Counted from the first letter of the stretch, positions 1-43,905 are shown. The stretch is 64,000 bases of DNA from Rhabdornis inornatus (GCA_013397075.1 VWZS01000638.1:1303529-1367528); one strand, 5' to 3'. The notes: a model not told the origin generated them from the letters alone. Numbers and translations: made by a program.

Positions 1-111
1 AAAATCCTACAAAACCTGGTCATTTTATTTAAGTCCTGAAAGTTGTTTTATGGTAAGTAATTACTTTCAACTCTGCAACATTTTTATTTATTAAAATGTA
101 AATGTACTTAC

Positions 112-146
112 CTCCAAATCTCTCCAACATATTCTGTACTTCACCC
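112..146 (-). CDS. SYCP3: SYCP3 third coding exon (35-base micro-exon)
   Basis: This very short exon lies between acceptor ttttgtag and donor GGAG|gtaagt. It encodes the second Gly of DVGGEVQ and then EVQNMLERFG, the start of the conserved core just before the coiled coil. It is too short to show up in an ORF search; frame and homology together identify it. The rest of the gene is outside the window. Confidence 0.92.
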
Positions 147-3100
147 CTACAAAACAGTGTTTCAAATTTTTATTTGTCCATTTTCTGATTTTAGAGTAAG
201 ACCTGTTGAATATGCTTAAAACTAATTTTATTCACATGCCTGTTACTTCTAAGAAGTGACAGAACTGCCGCTGCCGTAAGATAAAATTATTTTACTCCTT
301 TTCCCCTCCTGTGAGAGGTTTCTTTTTCAGACTAATTTGCTTATTTAAAAAAAAAAAAAAAAAGCTAGAATCTATTAGCTGACTCCCCAGTAAAGAGGCA
401 CTATTAGACATGGGTCTTGAATGAGGGCAGTCAGTAAATAAAATTGATTATTCCCTATGACAAAGAAAACCAAAAGGGTATTTGGAACACCAACTGAAAA
501 GAAGTCCATCTCAGTTAGCCTGACAGGCACGGTAAAAAATCCCAAGGCAAATAATTTCAGGGCTGTTTTTACAACATCTTTAATATGGTAACATCAGTGT
601 ATAAGGCAGTGTAACAATACAGTAAAAATGGTATCTTCAACCCATCAGTTATAATCTGCTTGAAAGCTATTCTAAAATGCACTTTTTAATTACATTTACA
701 CTGCCCATGAATATTAAATTTGATAGGATTTATCTGTAAAATAATTTATTTTTCATGCAATATGTGGCTCATTTAAAGTATTGGTAATATCTTCAAGCAA
801 ATAAATTGAGAGAAAAAAATGGAATTTAATGAGGTTTGTTTAGGATAAAACAATCTTTTAAAAGAAATTTTAAGAAATCACGCAAATATATCAAATTTGT
901 CTGTGTGTTCAAAAGAAACTAAAAGAAACTGAAGAATTACTCTTTTAAAATGCTACATTTTCTTTTTTTACTTACAAATACCATATTATCGGTCACCAGA
1001 TTTTTGAATCAAATACTAAAAAAAAAAAAAAGAACCCAAACCAAACCCAAACAAAGCAAAAATAAACGTGGTGAATAACTGAAGTTACAATCTATTTAAG
1101 ACCTGATTATATTGGTGTGCTGGTTTTACCTGGGGAAGGACAGACTCAAGAGAGGTTTTTTTATATGAAAACTTCCTCTGTGAGTTGATGGGACCAATTA
1201 AAGGCTGGTTTGGTTATTGACAGCCTGAGAAACCAATTGAAGAAAGTTAGTTCACTCTGTGAAAACACATTTTGAAGGAGGTAACCCGGGAAAAAGCTCT
1301 CTTTTATTTCCGGTGGCCGAGCAGGTAACACCGGCCCGGCCCGAGCTCCCCCACATGGCTCAGGAGGCCACTGGGCCCTGTTTGCAAACCAAGGGACCCG
1401 ATGGCCGGGGGAGGAACGGCTCATTGATAAGACCTTAGCTCTGCTTCCTCCCCCGTGGGCCCATGGTTCTGGGGGGGCCCGGCTCCTGCTGCTGGCTCAG
1501 AGCAGCTTTGGAGGGGCTGAGCCTGCCCAGCCCCGCAGGGCCTGGGGGGAGGCAGCCGGGCCCTGTCTGGGAAGCAGGGGTGGCCATGGGCAGTGTGGGT
1601 GCTGCAGCTGAGCCCCAGAAAGGCTGACTGAGATCTCAGCCACCTCTCACCCAGCACGGCCTGGGCCTGGCCCAGCCCCTGCAGTTTCTGTGTGAAACTT
1701 TAACTCTTTAGTGCTTAAATAAGACTTACAGACCTCCAATCTTCTTTTGAATGAAAGGGAAAAACAGAAAAAATACAAAGTCAGTGAAACAAGAGCTAAG
1801 TTTCTTTAGATGGAAGGAAAATAAGAAGGTGCTATGAAGATTAGCTGAAAATCCTTTTGTAAAGTTGTAGGAATTAACTGATATTGCACTGAATATTCCT
1901 ATAAACCATGAAGAAAGACATGGGGAGTTGGAGTGTTGTATTTGATAAATTGTTAATCAAAAGCATCTATGTTGAAAATCCTTTGCCCGAGGAGAAAAGG
2001 GGATCTCTATTTCTGGAGATAAAGCATGAACAGGAAGAAAAATAAATGAAGAAAATTTTTGTTTTGGAACAGTTCATTCTTAAAAGTAAATACCCCATGA
2101 GTTTAACATGGCCCATAAGCACAGCTTTGGAAAACTTCACAATTTGCAAGTTTTTTCCCGGGCGGATGTGAATTGTAAAAATAAAGCCACAAAAATACTA
2201 GTTTTTTCCCTCCTTGTAAAAAAGTCCCTACAGCCTGACCAAAAAAACCTTCTCTCTCTGAAATTAACTGAAAAAGACTATTTAAGTTAAGAACTGACTG
2301 AAGTAGTTTTTTGTATGTTTGTTTTGTTGTTATAAAGGTTGGGAAAAAAGAGGAGGGAGTGGTCTGAAAATCATATTCTAAATTTGTTTTTCTTTCTCTT
2401 TCTTTGCATAGTTAATAAAGTTTTTTATACCCTTTTTAAGTTTTAAACCTGCCTTACTTTTACTCCTAGTTCTATCTCACAACAAAAAATAAATATACTT
2501 AATTTAGCAAATCAAAACTTTAACATTTTTAGTACATTAACCGAGAAATTCAAATTAAACCAAGACAATTGGAAAAAAGCCCCCAAACATCTAACCTTAC
2601 CCCACATCATCTGGAACCACATGAGTAGCCACCATAGGTCTTTTCTTTCCATGCTTGTCCATTACTGGTGTGTCACCTAAAGGAGGAGTATAGAAATATT
2701 TACAAAAATACATTTTGTGTTGGTTGCTTGAGTTATTAAAAGTGTAACTACTTTTCTGTAATGCCATTTCCCTGACCATATCTCATGGTCAGTTCCCATC
2801 AGTAACACAGGCAGCTCCTATAACTTTGAATCTGGAGTTGACAAATGATGGTGAATTATTCTGCAAGGCCAGATTAGAGCTGGCACTGCTTTGAGTTCTC
2901 TACCCGGATCCCAAACAGTTTTACTTTCTCTGTCCACTACTACACCATTACTCACAACTCACAATAAAGCAATCATCAGAAAGCTAAAAATAACATAAAA
3001 ATTTAAATAATTTTAAATAAAAAATAAATTTAAATAAAATAATAAAGTCCAATCTGAATTTTACTGTAAAATAGCTACTGTAATTCTGTACCTTTAAAAA

Positions 3101-3426
3101 GAAAAATCACAAATAGCTATTTTTATTATTTTGAAAATTACCAATCAAAATTACACAGTGGGAGCCTGGTCTTTGGCATTACAAACCATGCTGTGCTCAG
3201 TCCCTGGCTAACTCAAAAGTTCTTCCCTTCTATTCATAGTCAAAAATCTGATAAAATTCACACTTTACAAATGTCCTAAAAAATTCCTATAAGCACCTTC
3301 TCTAATATCTTCCTCTGATCCACTCAGTTCTTTTCTTTCCTCCTCAAAGTCAAAAGTAGGTATGGTCTGATCTTCCTGTGCTGGTTTACCAGCTTTTCCT
3401 CCATGTTTTTTTCCTGATGGTGCCAT
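112..3426 (-). CDS. SYCP3: SYCP3, synaptonemal complex protein 3 (5' part, three coding exons; continues off the left edge)
   Basis: SYCP3 forms filaments in the lateral elements of meiotic chromosomes and compacts the axis with cohesin. Three coding exons read 3426-3297, 2676-2601 and 146-112 and join in frame (phases 1, 2, 0/1). The protein starts MAPSGKKHGGKAGKPA, continues through the acidic stretch ELSGSEEDIREGDTPVMDKH and GKKR, and reaches GGEVQNMLERFG. This matches the mammalian N-terminus as I recall it (SGKK, DLSGSEED, APVIDKHGKKR, GGEVQNMLEKFG). The visible part has 80 residues, mainly the flexible N-terminus that binds DNA in the family; the long coiled coil lies beyond position 1. 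The start chosen is the first ATG after the acceptor at 3444-3445; an earlier in-frame ATG lies upstream of that acceptor. Same-strand neighbour of GNPTAB. Confidence 0.95.
1018..1064. repeat. A-rich / AACCC-type low-complexity tract
   Basis: A run of A followed by irregular aacccaaaccaaacccaaac units. Similar tracts recur at 12228-12247, 40230-40302, 42586-42675 and 45834-46015, so this simple-repeat class is common in the region. Confidence 0.7.
1116..1735. mobile_element. Probable avian LTR-type repeat (solo LTR or fragment)
   Basis: A GC-rich block of about 620 bases sits sharply within an AT-rich intron. It opens with tgtgctggttttacctgg, which resembles the start of bird endogenous-retrovirus LTRs as I recall them, has a CCAAT-like motif (gggaccaatta) near 1190, and could end at ...cttaca. 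I found no matching target-site duplication and no open reading frame of viral type. It could instead be another GC-rich repeat or a remnant CpG island. The family is not assigned. Confidence 0.4.
2601..2676 (-). CDS. SYCP3: SYCP3 second coding exon
   Basis: This 76-base exon runs between acceptor cctttag and donor GGG|gtaagg. It completes a Gly codon, reads DTPVMDKHGKKRPMVATHVV then PDDV, and leaves two bases that complete the next Gly. The DKHGKKR block is a conserved SYCP3 N-terminal signature. Confidence 0.92.
2677..3296 (-). other. SYCP3 intron between coding exons 1 and 2
   Basis: AT-rich intron with a low-complexity AAATTTAAATAA-type stretch at about 2985-3050. No other feature is evident. 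Confidence 0.7.
3297..3426 (-). CDS. SYCP3: SYCP3 first coding exon
   Basis: It encodes 43 residues from MAPSGKKHGG to EEDIRE plus one base. The exon probably begins at 3443, just after a pyrimidine-rich acceptor (ctgtttcag), leaving 17 bases of 5' UTR (TAGGGAAAGATCTCACC) before the ATG. The donor is G|gtgctt, weak at positions +3 to +6, but the join to the next exon keeps the frame and gives the same residue count as mouse SYCP3 as I recall it. Confidence 0.9.
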
Positions 3427-3443
3427 GGTGAGATCTTTCCCTA

Positions 3444-4889
3444 CTGAAACAGTATATTGTATTTGTGACATAACTTCCCCCACAGTAAATTGAAAATAAA
3501 TATGCTTTCATGCTTACATGGACCTGTTATGGGTATCTCTGTAACAGTCTGCACCTGTAAAAATATGCAAGCAGTCAAACTGGTTTAGTTTTGAGGTATT
3601 CTACAGCATTACCCATCAATGATGCTTTTAAGAACATGCAAAAAAATTGCCAAGGCTATTAGGAACATACTTGATTCTGCTGGAAAAAAAAGATAAATTA
3701 ACCATTTTCTCAATATTCTATTGCCCAAAATAATGACAAATCCATAGAGAAAAATGTGATTCTACAAGCCATCTCACACTTTAAAGACAAATATACATAT
3801 GCTTATGCTGTTTTTTAAAGTCCAGGTCAACTTCCAGGTTCTGATTTATCTTTCTTTATAGCTATTACACCTCTGGCATTCTGTAATGTAATGCCATTTC
3901 TACACTTTCAAACATTTTACACATAGACTATCCTCTTAAAAAAATTATTCATTTATTTACTTTAGTAAACCTCTCATTCTAGACACAATCCAACACAGCT
4001 AAAAATATCAGGTTTTCTACTAGGGAAGGCAGAGACAGACCTGAAAATTAAGTTCACACATGGAAATTGAGAACTCTATTAAAGATCTTTTGAAGTTCAA
4101 GGGCTGTGAGGTCCCCCCAACATTATCACCTCCCTCACACAGCTCAGTTTCCTACTTCTGTTTGGGTTGTTTTTTTTTTGTTGGGGTTTTTTTTCTTTTT
4201 TTTCTTTTTTTTTTTTTAGTTTTAGTTATTTGTCAATAGCCATGAAAATGTTTTATAATCCCAAATTCCATGGATCTGTACAAGCATGGCCATACCATGC
4301 TAAGGAAGGAACAGTGCTTTTTAATACTGAGCTTTTTCTAAGGTTGATGCTTTTCTATGTAGTAGAATTTTGGATTTTACTAGTGTCTTGAAAAACAAGT
4401 GTCTTTATTGACTGCAAAATCAAAAGCCCTCACATTAGAATTATCCTCAAATGAGAGAAAATTGTCAAGACTTAATGTGCTTTTTGACTGCTGACTGCTG
4501 AGGACATGATGTAAAGGAGGAGAGTGCTATCCATATTGTCTGGCTGTGCCTGTTCCCTATGCTGCCAAGGCACTTTAACTTTGAACTGCAAGCATCTATT
4601 TTATCTAACATACACTTTTCTTTGTACTAAAAATCAATTTACAAAGCAGAATTTCTTAGTCCCCCTCAGCCAGGTGTAAAACAATCCTGCCACCTCACAA
4701 GCCCACATAGCCCTCACCCATCCCGTGTTTTAGCCGATCTGAGTGTCTTCAACCCACAGCTGTGTATTTTAACTGCGATTTTTAGAGAAACTCGCCTCTT
4801 TTTTCCACCCTGCACCAAAAAGATATTAAACAAACCAGTGCTTGTGTGAATTTCCTGTGTGGGGCTTTTCAAATCTTTTTTCCTCTGTG
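3444..4889 (-). other. Probable first (non-coding) intron and upstream region of SYCP3
   Basis: Between the acceptor at 3444-3445 and the CpG island there is AT-rich sequence with no coding exon. If SYCP3 transcription starts in the CpG island, most of this is a 5' UTR intron. I could not pick the non-coding first exon with confidence; GAGCAGC|gtgagg near 5187-5194 is one possible donor. Confidence 0.5.
4165..4222. repeat. T-rich low-complexity tract
   Basis: Runs of T broken by single G or C bases, in the probable 5' UTR intron of SYCP3. The open frame across it is only poly-Phe. Confidence 0.75.
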
Positions 4890-5225
4890 GGGATCCACCT
4901 CAGAGCAGCAAGGGAGACTCGGGCCCTCAGCTGCACCCTGAGGGGACGCACGGGCGGCAGGGACAGGGCTCCTCCTCCTGTTGCAGCAGAGGAAACGGCG
5001 CTGGCCCCAAAGCCCCGCGGACCCCGGGCGGGCCGGACCGGACCGGGCCGGGCCGGGCCAGGCGCGGTGCCGCCTCAGCGCCGCCGCCGCCGGCGGGAAG
5101 AAAGGGCGGGAACGGAACGGGCGCGGCGGGGCCCGGGCGCTGCCTGCCCTCAGGAGCGGGACCGCGCCGGCAGCGCCCGCGGAGCCTCACGCTGCTCAAA
5201 AGCTTCGTCCCACTCCGAGAACGGA
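4890..5225 (-). promoter_or_regulatory. CpG island, probable SYCP3 promoter
   Basis: Dense CpG sequence, including a GGCCGGACCGG / GGGCCGGGCC array at about 5028-5060, about 1.5-1.8 kb upstream of the SYCP3 ATG. It sits between the GNPTAB 3' end and the first recognised SYCP3 exon, so SYCP3 is the natural owner. It contains two TTCCCGC motifs on the minus strand (5093-5099 and 5106-5112), the E2F6-type site known from promoters of germline genes kept silent in somatic cells. The open frames across it are GC artefacts. Confidence 0.65.
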
Positions 5226-5735
5226 GCCGTGCTTCAAATTACTATTAAAGCATTAAAGTTGGAAGGTTTTTTAATGGAAAAAAATAAGAACTTTTGACAT
5301 AAAGATTCAGACAGATTCCTGGCTAATTTACCAAAATGGGTGAGCTTTGGTTAACTTTCAAACAGAAAAGGCAGACAAAACTTTAATCGCGTTTTAGTTA
5401 ATTCCAAAGCAAGCCAAGTATCTTACAATACATATGCAAGTACATTTTGTACATCATCCGATTACAAAAAATCAATGCTTTTTGAATATTGCTAATACAA
5501 TTAAGTGAAGATACACCAAAAATTTCTGCTTGAAAAGATTCAGTACCCTTTCCCACATAAAACCACACTACTCTGATATGTCAGCAAAATAAAGGGCCAA
5601 ACCCCGTTAAATTTAAAAACGCCACAGCTTTGTATGTCAGTACAAATATTGTTTTATGGAGTGAAACACTGCTCCCCCTACTCTTCTACTTTGAAACAGC
5701 ACGTTACCTATTCAGATAGAGGCACTTTTGCTTTT

Positions 5736-5741
5736 TTTATT
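5736..5741 (-). terminator. Candidate poly(A) signal of GNPTAB (AATAAA)
   Basis: AATAAA on the minus strand, about 765 bases after the stop codon. It is the only canonical hexamer I noticed between the stop and the SYCP3 CpG island. An ATTAAA at 5382-5387 could serve a longer transcript. Confidence 0.45.
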
Positions 5742-6504
5742 TACAATGCTTGTAAAATATTTTACCTTGATCGTTTTCCTTTGATTACAACCCTCTTTGT
5801 AATCAAGCCAGGAAATAACACCATTTCTTTGTGTATTCTTGGGACTATAATACACTAGATATAAAATATCTTTTAAATAAACTGTTAGATGTTGTTACTG
5901 TGTAATTTTTTAGTAGCATATCTTTCTTTCAAATCCCACTTATACACTACAAATAGGAAGATAAATTGTCACTGTGCTTTAAAGAATGTCAACATCTGTA
6001 AAAGTATTCTAAATTTAAATGACAAGTTACATAATTTTCTCAATTTTCCCCAGAGGGCTAAAAAAAAGCAGCAATGACAGAAATTTGCAAAATGCTCTGG
6101 AATGCAAGATCAAGGACTTCTTAAGCTGATCCCAAACAACTTCCCTTCCAACATTTTATCTAGTTGGCAACATCCACTGCAATAAATGCAGTTACATTTG
6201 TTTAGGTAACCCTTTTTATAAAAAAGGATAGCACGGCCATGAACTAAGAGTTGTAAAGTAAGATCTGTTGAAAACTGCCTATGTACAGGTGTCCTGCAAT
6301 TATTTGTCGTTGTTATTTCGCATCGTCACAGCCCCAGCAGCTTTTATATCATGAAGAGTACTGCAGAGATTTCAATGTAGGTGCATGATTTTTTTCTTCA
6401 TATCAGTGTAGCAAGATGGCAAACCAGAAAAGACACTTATGAAAGAGACATTTAAAATGCTTAATCACAGCTTGAGGTAGACTGATCTCCAGAATAAAGC
6501 TCTT
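5742..6504 (-). other. GNPTAB: GNPTAB 3' untranslated region (probable extent)
   Basis: AT-rich sequence directly after the TAG stop (6507-6505), continuing to at least the candidate poly(A) signal at 5736-5741. It contains no intact gene. The short open frames here are not coding. Confidence 0.55.
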
Positions 6505-39090
<32,586 letters not shown>

Positions 39091-42000
39091 CTGCAAAGAA
39101 AAAAAATAAAAATCAAAACCACTATGGAGAGGCTTGACAGCTGGCCTGTAAGCCAAACTGAGTCAGTAGAAGAAACAGCAATCGAAGAATTCCAAGTGTA
39201 TCCATAGCAAGGAAGAAGACAAGGCCATTAGCATAGAAACTGATTTAAAAAGATACATAAAGGATTTTTGTAGTTAGACTATGTGCATAAGTAAATGCGT
39301 ATATGTGCCTTATTAAATTTTTACAAAACTTTTGCCAAATATATTGACGCTAATTGTTTTGCACCAATGAATATCATAAGCTATTGTGATGTAGTCAATA
39401 ACTTAAGATGACACTTTGTTAAGAGTACATAAACTGGAGAACACGCAGAATAAAGAGGACGCCATTATTATTCTGTTCAAGTGTGTGTGTGTATGTCATG
39501 CCCAATGCGCCAGTGACAAACCACCTGATGTCACCACCTTCTAAAGTTAGACACTTAATTTTCATCTTTTGAAATGTTTAACCACAATCGATTTCATTCA
39601 AATTGATCTGTGCATTAATGAACAACTGAGCAGACCACAATCCCAATTAAATTATGACACTGAGGCAGCAATCAGACCCAGAACTGAAGATCATACTTAA
39701 TTTAAACAAACTTTACTTTTCTCTGCAACAAAGGATTTCATGAATTATGTACACTCTTTTTAAACTACTTTTTATTTAAGTCACCTCTCACCTGTTTCTT
39801 ATAATTTGAAAATTCAGGAATGTATTCCTAAAACTGAGACGGAAATCAAATAAACTATGATAAATCAGGAAACCCCTAATATACACACACCCCTGCACAA
39901 TTTTGCTCACGTTTTTCTGTTCTCATACAGGATATACTGAAGTATACACACCTCCAAAATCTGAGCTTTGGAAGCAAACAGCCAGGAAGAAAACACACAA
40001 TTTTTCAACACTAAAAGTGGTAAATATGCTTTGACATAACAAAGAAGTCCCAGTATTTTGAGATAGAAGTAATATAAAACATATATGTTCTCCTCTGAGA
40101 TAAACTTGATACGACATGTTTTACAGTCAAAGTCCAGCCTTGAAAACTACAGCGCATTTTGTGCTGTTTCAGAGTGGAAGACATGGTGGCTTAATTTACT
40201 GGGATAAGTACATATTTGTATGTACTGAAGAGAAAAAAAAACCCCAAAACAAAAAAACAAATGAAAACAACAAAACAAAAGGAAAGAAAACCAGGAAAGC
40301 ATAGTACTTATAGTACTTACTTTACACCACTCTCTCTAGATTTAAATGTTATTATCGCTTGTTTCCTGTATTGTGGGAACTATGAAATATACCACTTCTC
40401 TAAGGTCACCTTCAAAACCATAAACAAACCGTCCTCCCTCTTAAGAGGTTACACATCCCGCTACCCTCACTGCTACTAAAGCAAACTAAAGCCTTCCATA
40501 GAGCAGGGAAGCTCCATCATGTGCCTGGGTGACAAGAGCACACACTGCAATTTTTGTCAGAGCTGCAAACGATCCCTGTAACCAAGATCACATCAGCACA
40601 CTTCCATTCCCCTCATACAAAGGACATAGATTATCCAGGTAGGCATAAAAATGTCCTCCCTTAAATACCAAGGTCAGGAATTGTCTTAAAGATCCAGACT
40701 ATTACACTTTTTCAATGAACAAGTCATTAAGTCTTTCTGCCAAATGGCAGGTTTAATATAGCACACACTGGAAGCTCATATACATGTGGAAACATTTGCT
40801 CCTACTGATAATGACACATTGACACATTGTGACTGATCTGTGTCTAGAAGAAATACAGAACTATTTGAGTAAGAATATATTATATGAACAATATGTGTCT
40901 CCAGAAGAACATTACCCCTTCCAGGCTTTGTCTCTGGTGTAGCTATAGCCAAAAAGAAGAGAGATCTCTTAGGAACACATTAAGGAACAAAGCTAAAAAC
41001 CCTTCTACCCAATACATTTTTTCCCTGCAACTGTTTCCTCCTGACACATTATGCATGGTGCAATAATGCCTGGAGGCTGGTTTGCTTCAACTTTACATAC
41101 TGGTATTATATAACCAGCAGGGGAACATTAAAAAGCAAGGAGAGAGACACCACCTATTAGGAGATACTGTATCAGACATGGTAACAGTGGCTCTGGCATG
41201 TTCTGGTTACAAAGCATTTTACAAAGCAGAGCTACCCACAGAAGGATGGCCAAGAAGGGTTTATTATCAAACTGCTCTAACACTCAAAGCTCATCTTACA
41301 AACAAGGAACAGCATTCACTTAGAACTGGCTGTCCTGTATGTTTTTGCAGAAATGTTTCTCACTCACGTTCAATGCCCTAATATTTCACTGAGCTCAAGG
41401 TTTTCCTTCAAATTAAGCTAATTTGCAGCTTCTGGCTCTGAGAACATCATCACCAATCTCAAATTATTTGCCTAACCATCCATTTTTACTCCACCAGTAA
41501 TACCAGTACTAGCATAAACCTAAGAAATCAGACCTAATTTTGCCTACTAGAACAAAAAAAAAGCTGGCTCCGCGGGTGGGGGAAAAGCAGAACTGCAAAC
41601 ACTGCTCAGACACCAGGGTCTGATAAGTGCTGCCTCACGCTGCTTTTTATTGCTTGAGTTTCCCGCAGATGGCTAAAAATGGTTAAGCTGTAAATTTCTA
41701 GAAAGATTTCTTGGTTTCCTTTTTCAAACAGCTTAATAGTTCTTTTATTAGTTGCTTTCTTGCAGATTCTGTACTGAAGAAGCATTTTCCATTTCCACGA
41801 TAGTTGTTGGAAGACTGTTCATTCTCACAAGCCTTGTCTCTCCTAAGCCAATGAACTACCACTGCTTACCAAAATACAGAGGCAAAAAGCAAGATGCATG
41901 AAAACATCTCTCACCAGGTTTACCTACCACCCTTGAAATGAAAAAAAAAAAAAAAAAAAAATTCAGGTGTTTCGTCAGTGGTTTTTAGCTGCTTTGGTTT

Positions 42001-43367
42001 TTTTTTAAATTACTGGTCACTTTTCTTTTTTCTCCACATATAATTTGGAAAATCTACTCCTACATGAATTTTCCAGTTTTTCTGCTCACTCTCTAAATTG
42101 TATCTAAGCTTTCCAAGGAGCCTTTAAAGGACTGGAAGCAGCAAACTAAGATTTAGCAGGAAAATCTGAGCAGCGATTTTGACTGATTCTCACCAAAATT
42201 AGCGATAACTTAGACAACTACTGAGATATTTTTAAAAACCTTCAAAAGTTCTATGACATCCTAAAGTTGGGCTTTAAGTCTCCATTCCGAAGAAATGCAA
42301 AACTATGTCAGTTTCACAGCACCACGAAAACTACACCCATCCAAGTTGATAATAATGTACAAACACGTGCTTATGAGTACTTTACCATCACTTTACTGAT
42401 GGCTTTGAAGTGTTTCAGGAACTTGTGGTCCCCACAAGACCGCAGAGATTAGTACTTTATGCAAAGATGCGTCAGTACACAAAAAGTTCTGATTGTGGTA
42501 CATGCAACAGTTCCAGATAATACTCTTCATGGTTCTTCTTTTTTTTCCCCCTGTATCTGAAAGAACTCATAAAATTAAAACAGAGAAGGAAAGAAAACCA
42601 AAAAACAAAAACAAAACAAAAACAACAAAACCAAACAAACAGACAAAAAAAAAAAAAACACAAAAAACCCCCCCGAAATTCCAGTCTGTTTGTACTGAAC
42701 ATTGCCACCATTTAACATTGTCATCATTTCACACTGACGAAAACACCTGATTTCCCTGATTCCTCACTACATGAACAAACACTGCACTGAAGTAGGATTC
42801 ATTTTCTCCTCTCCAGATCCCTTCACTGATGACTTACCAAATCGATAGGACAATGTGAAATGAAGATTTAAATATTCAACACATCCGTGTAAAATCGTGT
42901 CTAGAAAAAAGTGCAATTACATTGCATTATTTACAAAATAATGCGAGCGAACTAAGTAACAAGTAGCGAGCACAGCAGACTCTGCTGCGCAGCTTGGAAG
43001 GAGGATACATTTAACTCCTTAAACTTCCGACAGAGGAAAGATTCCGTCGCTCCCTGTCGACCTGCGAAGGTGACATCCAGGACAGGCTTTAGAAGACTCT
43101 AACAAAAACACAGCACTGTTAAGTCACCTGATGAGGGAAGTGGAAGAGACTTGCCCAAGAGCAGCACACAGCAGCTGCCCGAGCCCGCAGGGCTGTGTCA
43201 CCTGTCAGAGCCCAGCGCACCCCCGAGGGGACACCCGGCGCGCTGCCACGCCGGCGCTCCCCGCAGCCCAACAGGTGCGGCCCGGGGAGCGGAGCGGCGG
43301 CGGGGCTGCGCTCCGGGGCGCGGGCAGAGCCAGCCGGCCCCCGCGGGCACGGCGGGCCTGCGGCAGC
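39091..43367 (-). other. GNPTAB intron 1 (visible part)
   Basis: Intron sequence from exon 2 up to the assembly gap. It contains A/AAAC-rich tracts (40230-40302 and 42586-42675), a pure poly-A run (about 41941-41960) and a TG run (about 39480-39491). Its GC content rises sharply from about 43160 as it enters the CpG island. Confidence 0.7.
42586..42675. repeat. A/AAAC/AACC low-complexity tract
   Basis: Irregular aaaac and aacc units followed by poly-A and a run of seven C. Open frames on either strand are low-complexity (Lys/Thr or Phe). Confidence 0.8.
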
Positions 43368-43905
43368 NNNNNNNNNNNNNNNNNNNNNNNNNNNNNNNNN
43401 NNNNNNNNNNNNNNNNNNNNNNNNNNNNNNNNNNNNNNNNNNNNNNNNNNNNNNNNNNNNNNNNNNNNNNNNNNNNNNNNNNNNNNNNNNNNNNNNNNNN
43501 NNNNNNNNNNNNNNNNNNNNNNNNNNNNNNNNNNNNNNNNNNNNNNNNNNNNNNNNNNNNNNNNNNNNNNNNNNNNNNNNNNNNNNNNNNNNNNNNNNNN
43601 NNNNNNNNNNNNNNNNNNNNNNNNNNNNNNNNNNNNNNNNNNNNNNNNNNNNNNNNNNNNNNNNNNNNNNNNNNNNNNNNNNNNNNNNNNNNNNNNNNNN
43701 NNNNNNNNNNNNNNNNNNNNNNNNNNNNNNNNNGCTCCCCGCGCTGCCTGCGCCGGGCGGGGCCGCCGGCACAGCGCCCGCCCCGCTTCCGGCGGCGCCC
43801 GGCGCCGCCTGGCGGTGGCGGAGGGGCCGCGCTGAGGGCGCGGTGCTCCTCCCGGTCCTCACGGAGGCGGCGAGTTGGCTGTTTCCGTGGCTGAGGGCCT
43901 GCGGA
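43160..43905 (-). promoter_or_regulatory. CpG island, GNPTAB promoter and exon 1 region (interrupted by gap)
   Basis: Very GC- and CpG-rich sequence on both sides of the N run. It lies upstream of GNPTAB exon 2 on the coding strand, and no other gene is near, so it should hold the GNPTAB transcription start and exon 1. I searched both flanks for the expected N-terminal coding sequence (starting MLFKLLQRQ in human, from memory) and did not find it. Confidence 0.8.
43368..43733. other. Assembly gap (366 N), probably containing GNPTAB exon 1
   Basis: An unbroken run of N in the CpG island. The sequence on both sides is GC-rich, typical of regions lost in sequencing. GNPTAB exon 1 (about 39 codons in human) is absent elsewhere in the window, so the gap is the likely site. 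Open frames that span it are artefacts. Confidence 0.9.

Larger units (their letters stand above)
147..2600 (-). other. SYCP3 intron between coding exons 2 and 3
   Basis: AT-rich intron. It contains a GC-rich LTR-like block (about 1116-1735, listed separately), a poly-A run at about 345-363 and an A/AACC-rich tract at about 1018-1064. I see no further coding exon. Confidence 0.7.

Noticed and set aside
3424..3483. Upstream in-frame ATG (MGEVMSQIQY...) as the SYCP3 start
   Set aside because: A good acceptor (ctgtttcag at 3444-3452) interrupts it, and the SYCP3 family N-terminus matches from MAPSGKK.
4842..5297. Overlapping open frames of 90-150 codons at 4842-5297
   Set aside because: They lie in a CpG island, are rich in Arg, Gly, Pro and Ala in every frame, and have no recognisable domain.
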